DNA of 64,000 nt from Paramecium sonneborni (Eukaryota > Ciliophora > Oligohymenophorea > Peniculida > Parameciidae), in contig CAJJDN010000038.1 of assembly GCA_905182985.1 (NCBI GenBank), positions 204,258 through 268,257 on the forward strand, written 5' to 3'. Position 1 is the first letter of the stretch. Every line of letters starts with the position of its first letter. The translations under genes were made by a program, and so were the position numbers. The notes below the pieces were generated by a model, which was given only the letters and a program-made list of their open reading frames with translations, made no database searches and had not been told where the DNA came from. This document shows, in pieces, positions 13,661-26,407 of the stretch.

Positions 13661-15816
13661 TCAATCAACTTCTTCCATCTTTGATTTGGTGGCTTCAGTA
13701 TTAGCATCTTCTTTTTTCTAATAAAAATATAAATAATTAATAATACCTCTAATTATGGAAGTTTTTCATCTTCTTCTTCAATACCAGCATCATCAATAGA
13801 TAAACCAAGTTTAATCATTTTGTGAATTCTATTAGCAAAGTGAGTTGGATCATCAAGACTGAATCCTGAAGTAAGTAGAGCAGTTTCATAAAGTAACCAG
13901 ATAAGATCTTTAACTGTCTTATCACTCTTATCTTTATCTGATTTCTTCTTTAATTCAGTAAGAATAGGATGATTAGCATTAATTTCTAATGTTTTTTTGG
14001 ACATCATATAGCTACTCATTGATGGATCTCTTAAAGCTTATGCTTTCATAATTCTTTCCATATTAGCAGACCATCCATATTCACCTGTAACCAATACACA
14101 TGGTGATTAATCAAGTCTTTATCCTAATTAAACCTTTTCAACCTTATCTCCCAAAATTTCTTTAATCAATTTACATAATCCTTCAAAGGCTGATTTTTAT
14201 TCTTCGAATTTCTTCTTTTCATCTTCAGTTTAATCTAAGTCTAAACCTTCCTTGGTACAATTCTTTAATTTCTTTCCATCAAATTCTTTTAATTATTAGA
14301 TTACATATTCATCAATTGGATCAATCATATAAAGTACTTCATAATCCTTCTTCTTTAAAGCTTCAACAAATGGTGATGCAGCAACAGAAGCTTTAGATTC
14401 ACCAGTAATAAAGAAGATATCTTTTTATCCTTCTTTCATTTTTCCAACATAATCTTTAAGTGAAATCAATTCTTCACCACTCTTTGATGTATGGAATCTA
14501 AGGAATTCACTCAATTTTGTTCTATTGGCGGAATCTTCATGAATACCTAATTTAAGATTCTTTGAGAATTATTCATAGAATTTCTTATAATCTTCAGCAT
14601 TTTCACTTATTTCTTAGAACATTTCAATACATTTCTTTGTAATATTCTTCTTGATAACTTTCAAGATCTTATTATGTTACAAGAATTCTCTTGAAATATT
14701 CAAAGGTAAATCTTCAGAATCAACAACTCCCTTGACAAATCCTAAATATTCAGGGATTAATTCTTCACAATCATCCATAATGAATACTCTTCTAACATAT
14801 AATTTAATGTTATTCTTCTTTTTCTTTGTTTCAAATAAATCAAATGGTGCTCTCTTTGGGATAAAGAGAACAGCCTTGAATTCCAAACCTCCCTCAACTG
14901 AAAATTATTTAACTGATAAATGTTCTTCCCAATCATTTGTCAATTATTTATAGAAATTAGCATATTCTTCCTTAGTAATTTCTTCTGGCTTCTTCATCCA
15001 TAATGGTTTATTCTTATTAACTTATTCAAATTCAGTACTAACTTCCTTAATCTTCTTCTTCTTCTTTTCTGCCTTGTCTTTCTCTTCTTAAACTTCACCT
15101 TCTTCAGCTTTCTTTTCTTTGTTTTCATCTTCATCATCACTGACTTCTTTCTCTGTTGTTTTTTCAATTTATAATTCAATTGGGAATCCAATAAATTCTG
15201 AATGTTTCTTAACTAAATCCTTAATTCTCTTTTCTTCCAAAAATTCTAAGTTATCTTACTTCATGTGTAAAATGATTGTTGAACCTCTTGTCAATTAAAC
15301 TGGGTTCTCAGCATCATCATAAACAAAGAATGTTCCACCAGCTTATGATTCCCATCTGTATTATTATTCACCTACAGCCTTTGAAATCACTACAACCTTA
15401 TCAGCAACCAAGTAAGCAGAATAGAAACCAACACCAAATTGTCCAATCATAGAAATATCGGCTCCTGAGCTCAATGCTTCCATGAAGGCCTTGGTACCTG
15501 ATTTTGCTATTGTACCCAAGTTGTTGATCATTTCATCTCTTGTCATACCAATACCTGTATCTTAAATTGTCAAAGTGTTGCTATTTTTGTCTGGGATAAT
15601 CTTAATCTTAAAGTTTGGCTCAATGTTCAAACCAGCACTGTCTGGGTCTGTTATTGACTTATATCTAATCTTATCTAAGGCATCTGAAGCATTTGAGATC
15701 AATTCTCTTAAGAAAATCTCTTTGTTTGAATAGAATGTATTGATAATTAAACCCATCAATTATTGGATATCTGCATTGAAGTGGAATTACTCTTCTTTCT
15801 TTTATTCTGTTGACAT
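13661..15816 (-). CDS. HSP90: Cytosolic HSP90 chaperone
   Basis: 708 aa with one 29-nt intron (13718-13746) close to the 3' end. N-terminal ATPase domain: [54 protein letters not shown] Glu/Lys-rich charged linker follows, then the middle domain ([49 protein letters not shown]) and the C-terminal dimerisation domain. The protein ends MEEVD, the docking motif for TPR co-chaperones and the mark of the cytosolic form; no ER signal. A strongly conserved housekeeping and heat-shock gene. Confidence 0.98.
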
Positions 15817-16782
15817 TACTTAATTTTAAACTTAAAAATATCCATCTATAGAACTTGATTTTATACACAATTTTTTATTCTAGAAATTTCTGTAATCAAA
15901 TTTATATTAAAATGAAATTCTATAAGCAATTAATATTTATTTAATTTAATTCATTATATATTAATTATTTATAAATCACATTATTTTACTCTATATATTA
16001 TTATCTTCTTTTCAAAAAATATCATTATTTAATTTCAATATCATTTTTTTCATTTTATATTCTCTTTTCTTTCATTCCTACATTCTCTTGGTTTTTATTC
16101 CAATTTTATCATATACCTAAAAATAAATACAGTTTTATATATTTCTAAATTCATTTTCTATTTACCATATCTATTAAATAATAATCAACCAATAACTAAG
16201 TAATTAAATAATAATTAGAATCAAATCCCCCAAAAAATTTTATTGTTATTCATAATTTACAAATAAAATATGAATTATGTGTGTATTTTGAAGAGCACTA
16301 GTTAAATAAGTTATATAAAATATATGATCTTCAAAAATAAATTTAAAATGTTAACCATTTTTAAGATTATTTAGAATATCATTTCTTTAAGGCTTAAGTT
16401 AATTTCTAAAATTATCCCCATATGTTAAAGTTAAAAATAGGGTTAAGCTTTTTGAATATAATAGTTCTTTGAAAGAGGAGCTTTATAATATAAAAAAATA
16501 GTAAGGAATTAAAAAAAATTATTTGCACAAGTATAAATTAGTATAAGATTGATTTAATAAGGATAAATTAAATTTTATTGGAGAATTAGAGTAATTTATT
16601 ATTGAATATATAAAAAAGGGATAGATTAAGTGAAATCTTAATGTAGAGAGTGAGTGTAATGATTAAATTGAATAAGGTTTTGTAATTTTTAGGAAATTAT
16701 AAATGATAAAGGAATTGCTAATAAAAATGTGCCTAAATAATTAATAAAAAGATTTAAATAAAAAATCAAATTTTTATCAGGA
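15817..16782. other. Intergenic, possible gene remnant at 16430-16700
   Basis: Mostly very AT-rich. From about 16430 to 16700 (+) a Lys/Glu/Leu-rich reading (for example SLKEELYNIKKQ and LNFIGELEQFIIEYIKKG) looks coding but is broken by TGA codons; one break could be a 21-nt intron, the other is unexplained. It lies just upstream of the eS7 gene. Possibly a decayed fragment or chance. Confidence 0.35.
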
Positions 16783-17457
16783 ATGGCAGCAAATAAGTTC
16801 TGGAAAAAAACTGAAGTAAGAGTATATGTTCAATAATGAGTTAACAAATTTGGAATAATAAGTTGGTGTAGCATTGACCTAAATCGAGTAATCAGTCGCA
16901 GAAGCCAAGAATCTTAAGGTTTCATCAGTTGTTGATTATACAGCAAAAATCAATGCTAAGAAATAAGTTTATTTAGTATTCATTCCCCATCCATGCTTAT
17001 CAATCTACAATAAAGTGAGGTAAGAAATTGTGTAAATTGTTTAGCTCAAAATTATTACCAGAATTAGAAAAGAGATTGAAGGCAACAATATTAGTTGTTG
17101 CAAAGAGAACAATTGAAAGTAAATGGGTTAAAAAACACAGATCACAAACAAGACCAAATTCAAGAACACTCACATCTGTCTATGATGGACTTCTTGATGA
17201 TCTTGTTGCACCATCAACTATTTTGGGAAGAAGAACAAGAGTTAGAGTTGATGGCACTAAATTCTATAGAATGTACAAATTTAATATTCATAATTAGCTT
17301 TTTGGATGAATAAGATAAAAATGAGGTTGAACCAAGACTTGATTCAATCAAAGCTGTCTATAAATTATTAACAACTAGAGAATTAGAATTTGAATTCAGA
17401 AGAGATGATGTCTTCTACTCAAAAAGAGGTGGAGCCAAGAAAACAACAAAAAAATGA
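16783..17457 (+). CDS. RPS7: 40S ribosomal protein eS7
   Basis: 199 aa after three 25-nt introns: 16816-16840 (ends ATGAG), 17020-17044 and 17273-17297 (both end TAG). Family segments: QVYLVFIPHPCLSIYNKV, SKLLPELEKRL, VVAKRTIESKWVK, RPNSRTLTSVYDGLLDDLV, ILGRRTRVRVDG, and the C-terminal VYKLLTTRELEFEF. All three introns are forced by frame and by alignment to eS7; the first therefore uses a GAG acceptor. Confidence 0.96.
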
Positions 17458-17555
17458 TGAGCAATAATATTTTAGTACAATATAATCAATAATAACACTA
17501 ATTAAGCATTCTTATTCATTAATTTAATATAAAAAATTTTAGTATAAGTAAATAA

Positions 17556-19760
17556 TCACTATTATATTTATGATTTTGAATATAATACTCTTCTTAAAGT
17601 ATCAGAGGTCATTCCTCTTCTCCTGGAATTGTTTTAATTTTAATGAAAGTCTATTAATTTTGATAATTTAAAGATGGTTTACACTTCTGGTCCCAATTTA
17701 CGAATTATTTATTTACTCAAATTACTACAAATAGAGGGTTCTTAATCATTTTCTGATTCTTGTAATACATCATCATAAGCCTTCGAATATTTAATTTATA
17801 TTACCGAATAAATTTTTGAATACATCTTCGAATCAGCTTATAAATGATAATGAATTTTATTTGATGTTTCTGTTTCCTAAGATAAGTCATCCCTAAATTC
17901 TAATTATTTTTAATACTATTTAGTGTTATTGCTTCTTGTCCTCTCTTCAACTATTGTTCTATTAAATACTTCTGTTGTATTATCAAGGGAAATTAAAGGT
18001 TTTGGAGCAAAATTAAACATTAGCAATTATTACTGAGAAAAAATCACTTCTTTAAGTTTTTCTAAATCATTTAATTTTGTAAGTATATTAAACAAATCTA
18101 TTTAATCAGTAATTTAACTACTAATACTTTAAAATTAATAGTTTACATTGCTTTATTCATCAATTAAATATGTTTTTTGTTTTTAAATACTTTCTAACAA
18201 GTTATGAAATTAACTAACATTTAAAATGTCATTAAAATTGGTTATGATCTTTAAATTAAATTTTAAATTTGTAATTAAAAGTATTCTAAACCATTTGAAC
18301 AATTCAATTTTGATGCCATAGCTTCTTATTCATATATAAATTTATTTTTTTTTATGTTATTGTCACCTTATTTTTTTGATTGATTCTGTTATTATTATGA
18401 TGTAGGACTCATCTATTCACTAAATTTTAATAGCTCATTTTTAGACTTTTAATTAATCGAACTTTAATGTAAAGGCTATATTTCTAAATCTGCATCAGAA
18501 TTCCGAGGTTTCTCCTAAAATGGAATTTTTTCTTGTTTATTTTAAATCATTTAATTCACTAAATTTAGATTCTCTTAAAAATATTTTTCTTTTTGAAAAG
18601 AAACAAGCGTAAATTCATACAATTTATTTGCTAATTCAACCACAACTAGATATATATGTATTATTTACGTTAAAATCTATTGTATATTGTTATGATTGTT
18701 CCAACAAAAAATATAAATATTTATTAAATACCTCCTAAATTAGATAATAATTCATCTATTTTCAAATATTTTCTAAAAATCTTAATTTTATAAGGACTTT
18801 TTCTTATTTAAATTTGTACTAAGGATTATGCTTGAGAATTTTATAATTCAGTTCTCTCTTTGATTTCAGATTAATCTAATGTATAAAACTTTGAATATTC
18901 CAAATAACTAAATGGAAATAGACTTTGATCATTCGTAACTTCATATTCTTTTATAAAGAGATCCACAGACTTGTATGTATTTGAGGGGAGAAATCTAAAA
19001 AAAAATGAATCATCTAAAAAAGTTTATAAATAATTATCTTCAGGTTTATAAGGGTTTAAAATCTATAATATTATTCAATTATACTTTATTAATTGGAAAT
19101 AATTTAATTTTGAAAGTTCCATTTTTTTCAATCTCTTATTACAACTCTTCTTTCGAAGCACAATTTGTTTTATTCTAACACTCTTACACTTTTATTTTCA
19201 AAAATTCAAATTCTAAATCTAAAAGAATTATTTATTTTATATACTTGAATATGATCCTTATATTTAAAATGATTGATTTAAGCTAAAAACATAAATAAAA
19301 TCTCTTACTCAAAACACAAAAAGTCATATAATTTAAGTTGATTGAATTAGTCTGTCAAATCTCTTCCAAATTAAGAAAATATTTTATTAAAACGATCTAA
19401 AGTACAAGGTATCAACTTAATTTCTTTTTCTGTTTAAATTACCGACCCATTCTAAAATTTTTGATTTCTAGATTAATGTATCTTAATCTCATAAAAAGGC
19501 TTAGTTAAAAAATTCTCTTAATCAATTTGTAAAGCAAATAAAAAAAATGAATCATCAATTTATGATAAAGATGGGATTTCTTCAAATTCTGTTAAAACAG
19601 TAGCATTTAAATTTTCTCTGTTTAGAAAAGATATTATGTTTGACGAGAATATCAAAATTAAAATGATTAACAAAATCAAAGAAGAGCAACCTCCAAAAAC
19701 AGTTTTATATGAGTTTTGCCTATTCATTCGTAATGTGATTGATTATCCAAAAATATCCAT
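17556..19760 (-). CDS. Ciliate two-transmembrane protein
   Basis: 692 aa with introns 19283-19308, 19219-19244, 19063-19084, 18646-18668 and, less certainly, 18190-18218 (GTTAG...AAAG). It starts MDIFGQSITLRMNRQNSYKT and FGGCSS, followed at once by a Leu/Ile-rich transmembrane segment. A long extracytosolic-type region with several Cys follows, then LSNLGGIQQIFIFFVGTI, a second membrane segment, and ELANKLYEF. The tail ends in NILTKLNDLEKLKEVIF and PKPLI. I recall this layout (FGQ/FGG start, LSxLGGI second segment, ELANKLYxF, LxDIEKLK, PxPxI) from a large ciliate-specific family of unknown function. The last third is Ser/Gln/Asn-rich. Confidence 0.75.
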
Positions 19761-20210
19761 TTTAGAGATCACTTAAATTGATTTAGATAATTACGTTTGC
19801 TAACTCTTTGCATATTCAAAATAATAAAGCTTTAATACTTTAATTAATTAACATTCTATTTGGGTGTTTGAATAATTACTACAAATTCATAAGAACACTA
19901 AAAAAGTATTAAAACATTAAAATCACTCTTATTCTAATATTTTTAGAAATAAAATTTTGCCCTTTATACTTTCTGTTTTCTTATCAGAATAATTGTCTAG
20001 CATCTACTAATATTAATTGATGAAAAATTTCTGATTTCTAATTAAATTTTCAATGTATAACTAACATTAATAATATTGTATTTATTATTCATTTAGTTAT
20101 CTTTAGCTTAATTAATTATATAAGAGATTTAGATAATTCTAAATAATAATTATAAAAATATATTCTAAATAATTTATATTATTTTATCATTTATATTATT
20201 AAAATTATTA
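19761..20210. other. Divergent intergenic region
   Basis: AT-rich sequence between the two-TM protein (-) and the TTLL gene (+). I see no coding frame or RNA. Confidence 0.5.
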
Positions 20211-22476
20211 ATGAGACCAAGAGGTCCTGCAAAAGATCAAGAATCAACTGGGAAATCTTTAGATAATAACTCAGTTCACAAAAGAAGATAGGAATTATGG
20301 GAAAAGTAAATGGGAACAAATCAAATATGCTAAGGATATGTTTCTAATACTTAAGGAAGTGCTGAGTCTGGAATAAAATAGTTTTTATTTTCAATGAGGA
20401 AAAATGGAAGTTTTTAATAAATAGAAAATCAATTTAGACCTAATATAACAGAAAATGAAACTGAAACACCCAATAAATCATAACTGAAGATGACAGACAC
20501 CTAATTGCTGACACCATTACAAAAAAATACACAAAAAAATTAAACCACTTACGATATATTATCTTAGATATATGAATTATAGAATAGAAAGAGTAGAAAT
20601 TAGTCTCTTTTGGAGGAATTAATGAGAAAAACTAAATAAGCAAATGATAATTTAACGTTTTAAAGAATCTTATAAAGAAAAAAATATTATAAAAGGTCAT
20701 AGAGATGTTAGTCAGTGGCTTAAAAAGAATATGAATTAGATTAATTGAAAGGATAATTAATTTAAGTAAAATAAGTTTAAGTTTAATAAATATAAAAAGA
20801 ATAAACACCAAAGCAATAAGATAAATTGGTTCCATTATTGATTAGAAAGGAGAAGACTAAAAGTCCACCTTCAAAAGATAATGAGAGAAAGAAAATTCAG
20901 GCTTCTATTTGCAAAGCTAAAAAAATAGTGATTGATGATACTAGATTTTGGGATATTGGATTTACAAAATTTATTCAGAATCCAAGTTATTAAGAAATAA
21001 ATTAATTAATCAATTTCTGTAATGGAATTTAAATAATTCCAGCATTGCATTAAAAATATTATAAGCTTTTTGTTGGTCGAGGCAATAACCATATGATGAT
21101 AAAAGGAATTTTTAATTTAAGACCATAATGGAGTATTGCAAATTCTATTGAAGATGATACAGAAATAAATTTTGTTTGGACTTAAAAATTCATAGATTTA
21201 CAACCCTCAGAAATAAAACCAAATTCTTAAGCTATAATTTCAGAAGAAATAAATAGTTGGATTGATTCTTAATAAATGAGTTTAATTAAATAAGCTTGGG
21301 ATAAGATGGAAGGAAAATCAAAAAAGAAATTAAATGAGTATAATATAGATAGTCCACCAATTTTAAATAATGTAACTATTTGTTTTTATTTAAAGTTACA
21401 TAATTATAAGGAATTAACACAACTTAATCATTAAAATATGAATATTCGTATTCATAATCATCTCAAAGGAGGTTATCAATTAGGTGACAAAAAATGGTTG
21501 TTTCATAATCTCTCTGAATATTGTTCAGAATAGAATATAGATGTATGGAATTATATTCCATTAACATATCATATTCATGGTCCAACAGATCGAGAATTCG
21601 TTAATTTCTAATAAACATTTTAGCATTTAGCTTAAGATAAAGATATTAAAAATATCTGGATCATAAAGCCAGGAGAAGATAGTAATAGAGGTAATGGAAT
21701 AAAAGGTATTGAAATTATATTAAATATATAGTAACAAATTAAATATCAGAAATTGTTTAACACATAACACAATAAGGACATACTTTTATACTATAAAAAT
21801 ATATAGAAAATCCATTTTTATATTAAAAGAGAAAGTTCGATATAAGAGGGTATTGTTTAATCACTATTATGAATGGAGTAAAAAGAGGTATCTTTTGCTG
21901 ATAGAAATAGTTTTTTAGTATATTGGTACAAAAAAGGTTATTTGAGAACATCAAGTAGTTTCTTCACTTTAGAATCTTTAGATAATCAGAAAATACATTT
22001 AACAAATGATGCTATCTAAAATAGATTAAATGGATATGGAAAATTTGAAAAAGGAAATAAAGTCTCGTATGATTAATTCTAAACATATTTAGTAGAATAG
22101 AACAAGTAAAATAATACATCTTATAGTTTTGATGAATTATATGCTGATATGAAGGTATATCATTTAATAATGAATGTAGGCTCTTACTAAATTGGCCACT
22201 CAATCAGCTATTGATAAAATAACAAATGATGATTAAATTTTGGGATTCGAATTATATGGGTTAGATTTTATGATTTCTAATAACTTCAAACCTTTGCTTA
22301 TAGAATTCAATACTAATCCTTGTATAGAGACTGGATGTCCTGTTTTGACCAAAATTATTACGGGACTTTTAGAAAATCTTATGAGATTCATCATTGATCC
22401 TTTGTTTCCAGCAAAGAGAATGGGAAATGATGATTTCATGAATAAAAATGATTTTGAATTATTATTATCATAATGA
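20211..22476 (+). CDS. Tubulin tyrosine ligase-like (TTLL) enzyme
   Basis: 727 aa after introns 21706-21731 (26 nt), 21888-21918 (31 nt) and 22155-22179 (25 nt), all forced by frame. A basic, Gln-rich N-terminus of about 230 residues is followed by the TTL domain: IWIIKPGEDSNRGNGI (ATP-binding), FILQKYIENPFLYQKRKFDIR, KKGYLRTSS, KIHLTNDAIQNR, and LLIEFNTNPCIETGCPVL (metal/ATP site). TTLL enzymes add glutamate or glycine to tubulin tails in cilia and cytoskeleton. Chain type (glutamylase or glycylase) cannot be decided from sequence alone. Confidence 0.93.
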
Positions 22477-22613
22477 ATTATATTATATTATGAGAGATAT
22501 TTTAAATAAAATTTATTAAATAAAGTAAATTATATTTGTCTTGCGTAAAGAGTTCCAAACTGAGATGTAATGGTATAAAAATTTATTGTTATATTAATTT
22601 AAATTTGAAATAA

Positions 22614-25600
22614 ATGAATTTCGATAAAAGTCTAAAAAATAGGCCGACTCTATCTTTCACAGGGTTTTCACCATCAAAATCAAATATTAATATTGAGGCT
22701 TCTCGTAAGAATCTATAAAGTTCATCCTTTGGATCACCTCATCATGTTTAATCACTTGAAACTTAATTAAAATAGGAATTTGAGGCTTAATATAATGAAA
22801 GAATATTATCAATGAGAAGCTTTTATGATATGAAATATTAAACGCTTTTTGAGACAGTCAAAGACGCACTTGATAAAGTAGATATTTATATATACAAAGT
22901 TAGATTATGAATGATGAATTAATTGACACAATGAGATAAGATATAACATCATAAGAATTTGTATATCAGAGAGTAAGAGAAATGTTTGAAGAAATAATTC
23001 TCAGTGAAAGAGAAGTCCTTATAGAAAAATTATCTACTTAGTATGCATATCTGAAAATGGAATTCGGAAAAATTGAATAAGATAAAAGAAAAGTATTGTT
23101 TTCATCAATTATGTAGTTAGCAATAGAATTATAAATGATATAGGATGAATAAGCTGATAAAGAAGCATAAGCTTAAAATTAAGTATAATAAGCTTAAGAA
23201 CAAATTTCATATTTATAACAGAATAATGATTAGCTGTAATAATTTATTTTTAAGTTAAGCAATAAAAAAGTTTCACAATTAGAACAAAAACTTTCTTCAG
23301 CAAGTTAAACAGCTAAAGAAGTTCAGCAACTTTAAACTACGGCTAAAGAGTATAATATACTTAAGGAAGAATATGAATAATTAGTTCAAACAAATGATAA
23401 ATTATAATAAATTAATAAACAACAAGTTTAGGAAATTGAATAATTACATAAAATTAGTGAAAACTTATAGCTGAAAGTATAGTAATTGAATAAAATTTAT
23501 TAAGAATTAGAAGGAGAAGTGATTTCATATAAAAAAAAGTCTACTGATTCAGAAGCTAAAACATAATTTACTATTTCAAATTTATAAAATTAATTAGAAG
23601 CTGTAACTTTATAATCGAATCAATAAAAAATAGAATACGAAAAGAGGTTAGAAAAGGAAGCATAATCCTTTGAAAATGAAATTAATAAACTTAGCTAAAA
23701 ATTATAAAAAAAAAAGGAAAAATCAACATTGCATAAATCAAATGCTAAATAATTATAAATTAGATTAGATTAATTAATTAGAGATCATGCTGAATAGTTA
23801 TAAAATGAAACTTAATAATTTTAAAGAAAGATAAATGAGCTTTAATAATAGAATCAATATTAATTACAATAAACTCAAAAGTAAATTGATGAGTTAAAAG
23901 ATTTTCATGAAAAAAACATTAATAATTTAAGAAACTAATTTGAATAAATAAATAAATAATAATGTGATGATTCAGATAAATAAAAAATAAACTTATTGAA
24001 TGAATTAGATAGAGTTCAAAGTGAACTCGAATCTGTTGTTTTATAATAATAGTAATAAATTGAAAGTAATTACATTCCAAAAGTTTAATATGAATAATAA
24101 GTAAATGAATTACAAAAGAAAATAACTGAGTCTAATTAAAAACTTAGAGAATAAGATGCTTTAATGAAAAAATAATAAGATGAATTTGAAAATAATAAGG
24201 AATAGTGGAATAGATAATAAAATAAATTATATTTAGATGTTAAAGATAGAAATGAAATTTAAGAATAACTTTTAGCAAGAGAGGAAACTATTAATAATCA
24301 AAATAAATTAATATCTTAATTAACATAATAGGTTAAGATGTTAGAATCTGATTATTAAAGATTATAGGAAAGATCTAAATAATAATTAGAATATATTGAA
24401 GAATTAAAAAATGATGTAAGTAATTGTTAAAGTGAAGTTCTTAAGATTTAAAAATAATTAAAATAATAGAAAGATGAACTAATGGAACAATATAGATAAT
24501 TAGAGGGAGAAAATAAAAATAAAAATGATAAAGTTTAATTATTAAATTCATAATTAGAAAGATTACTAAATGAATCATCTGAAAATGAAAAATTATTGAA
24601 TTACAAAAGCAAAGAGTTGTAACAATTAGAAGATGAACTAATGCAATATTAGAATATTAAAAGATATGCATAATAACAATCTGAAGAAAATGAATAATTA
24701 AGAGTTTAAATTGATAAATTAATTAATATTTAAGAATTATAAGAATAAAAATAGGATGAAATTAAAAAGCAGTTGGAAACTGAATTAAAATAAAAGAATT
24801 AATTAATTCTTAACAATGAATCACTTATGTAAAGATATTAAAAATATGTAAAAACAATAAAAGTAAAAATAATGATAATATTTTAGGAATAAAGAAAGTA
24901 TATAAAAAGAAGAATAATTAGCGAGCTTTAAAAAATAAAATAGGAACATGCAAGTTTAGAATAATACTTAAGATAAATTATGAGGATGAAAAACAATGAA
25001 GATAATTTATTGATTGCATCAATAGTAACAAAAGTAAAAGATTTATGGAATAGAAAAGAAATTTAACATGAAAATGAAATTGTATAAATATAAATGTTAA
25101 AATAAGTTAAAAATAAGGAATGAAATATTTGATTAGTATAGTGGAAGTGCATCACATTTGAGAACTGCATATGAACAGACATTAGATGAAACTTAAAAAT
25201 AATTTGAGTAGTAAATAGAGAATTTAAGGGATGCAAAAGAAAAAATGGAGGATGAAAATAAAGAATTATTGCACGAATTATAAAAAGTTTAAGTTATTTT
25301 AGAAGATCAATCAGCTTTAATAACAAATTTAAAAAATGAAAATAAAACATTAAAAAGTAATGGAATGCTCATTGAAAATGAATTATCTACAACTTTAAAA
25401 AACATGAATGATGTAAATTTAAAATACTATTTATTTTAGATGAAAGATTCTTTTGAAGATCAAATTTAAGAATTAACAAAATAATTAAAAAAATATGAAA
25501 GAAAGCAATAACATTAATAAGATTTGAAAGGATAGATTGATAATTTACAAAATGAATTAGAAAAATTGAGAACTCTTAATAGATCTAATACTTAAGAGAC

Positions 25601-26407
25601 AGAAAATAGAATAGCAAAATTAGTAAAGTAATAACAATCAGAAGTTCAATTATTAGTAAATCAATTTTAAAGAGAATAAATAAAACTTAGATAAGAGTAA
25701 GTAGATCTTAAGGATTAAGTATCTTAAAATGAAGAGATTATTCATAAATTATATTAATCACTTGATGATGTCAATTAAATAGTGAATTAAAAAGATAAAT
25801 AGTTGTAGAATTTAATAGAAGATATTGAGTAAGAAAGAGCTTCTGATTAATAAAAAATTAATGATCTTTAAAATAAGTAAAATATTAAATTAATAATAGA
25901 TTGAGAAGAGAAGAGGAAGAAATTAAAGTAACTAAATAAAAGGGTTAGAGAGATATTGAAAAAAGCTAATTGTAAATTGCATCCGCTGAATCAGAAATTA
26001 GTTAATTTAAAATCGAAAATAAATCATTAAGAATATAATGTGAATAATTGGCAGAAGAATTAGAAAAAAAAACTAAGCAATTTGATCAATTGAATCGTGA
26101 ATATGATGATTAGAAAATCATTTAAAATTAAGAAATTGCTGATTTACATAGGTTTTTTCCACATATATTAATTAGGTTGCTTAAAATACAAGTGTAAAAT
26201 GATGATATGTCAAATTACTATAGTGAGAGTAAAGAATTGGCTTAAAGAGTTAAGGAATTATAAAAAATTAATTCATAATTCTCTGATAGTAATTATCCTA
26301 GACGATTAGAATCATCAGTTTAGAAATTTGATAGTTCTAAAAAATTAAATTCAAGTAACAACTTGAAACCTCGCCTAGCTAATTATACTCCCATGACTAA
26401 GAAATGA
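22614..26407 (+). CDS. Long coiled-coil protein
   Basis: About 1,222 aa. Introns 22878-22903 (26 nt), 25082-25106 (25 nt, ends TAAG), 25413-25439 (27 nt) and 25877-25899 (23 nt); a further 24-nt intron at 24863-24886 is in frame and likely. The sequence is almost entirely Glu/Gln/Lys/Leu-rich heptads from about residue 90 to the end, with Ser-rich ends. No globular domain or membrane segment is visible. Such proteins in ciliates are often basal-body, cytoskeletal or Golgi tethers; nothing here points to one. Confidence 0.85.

Noticed and set aside
14994..15191. Lys/Arg-rich 65-codon frame on the - strand
   Set aside because: Shifted frame of the HSP90 charged linker.
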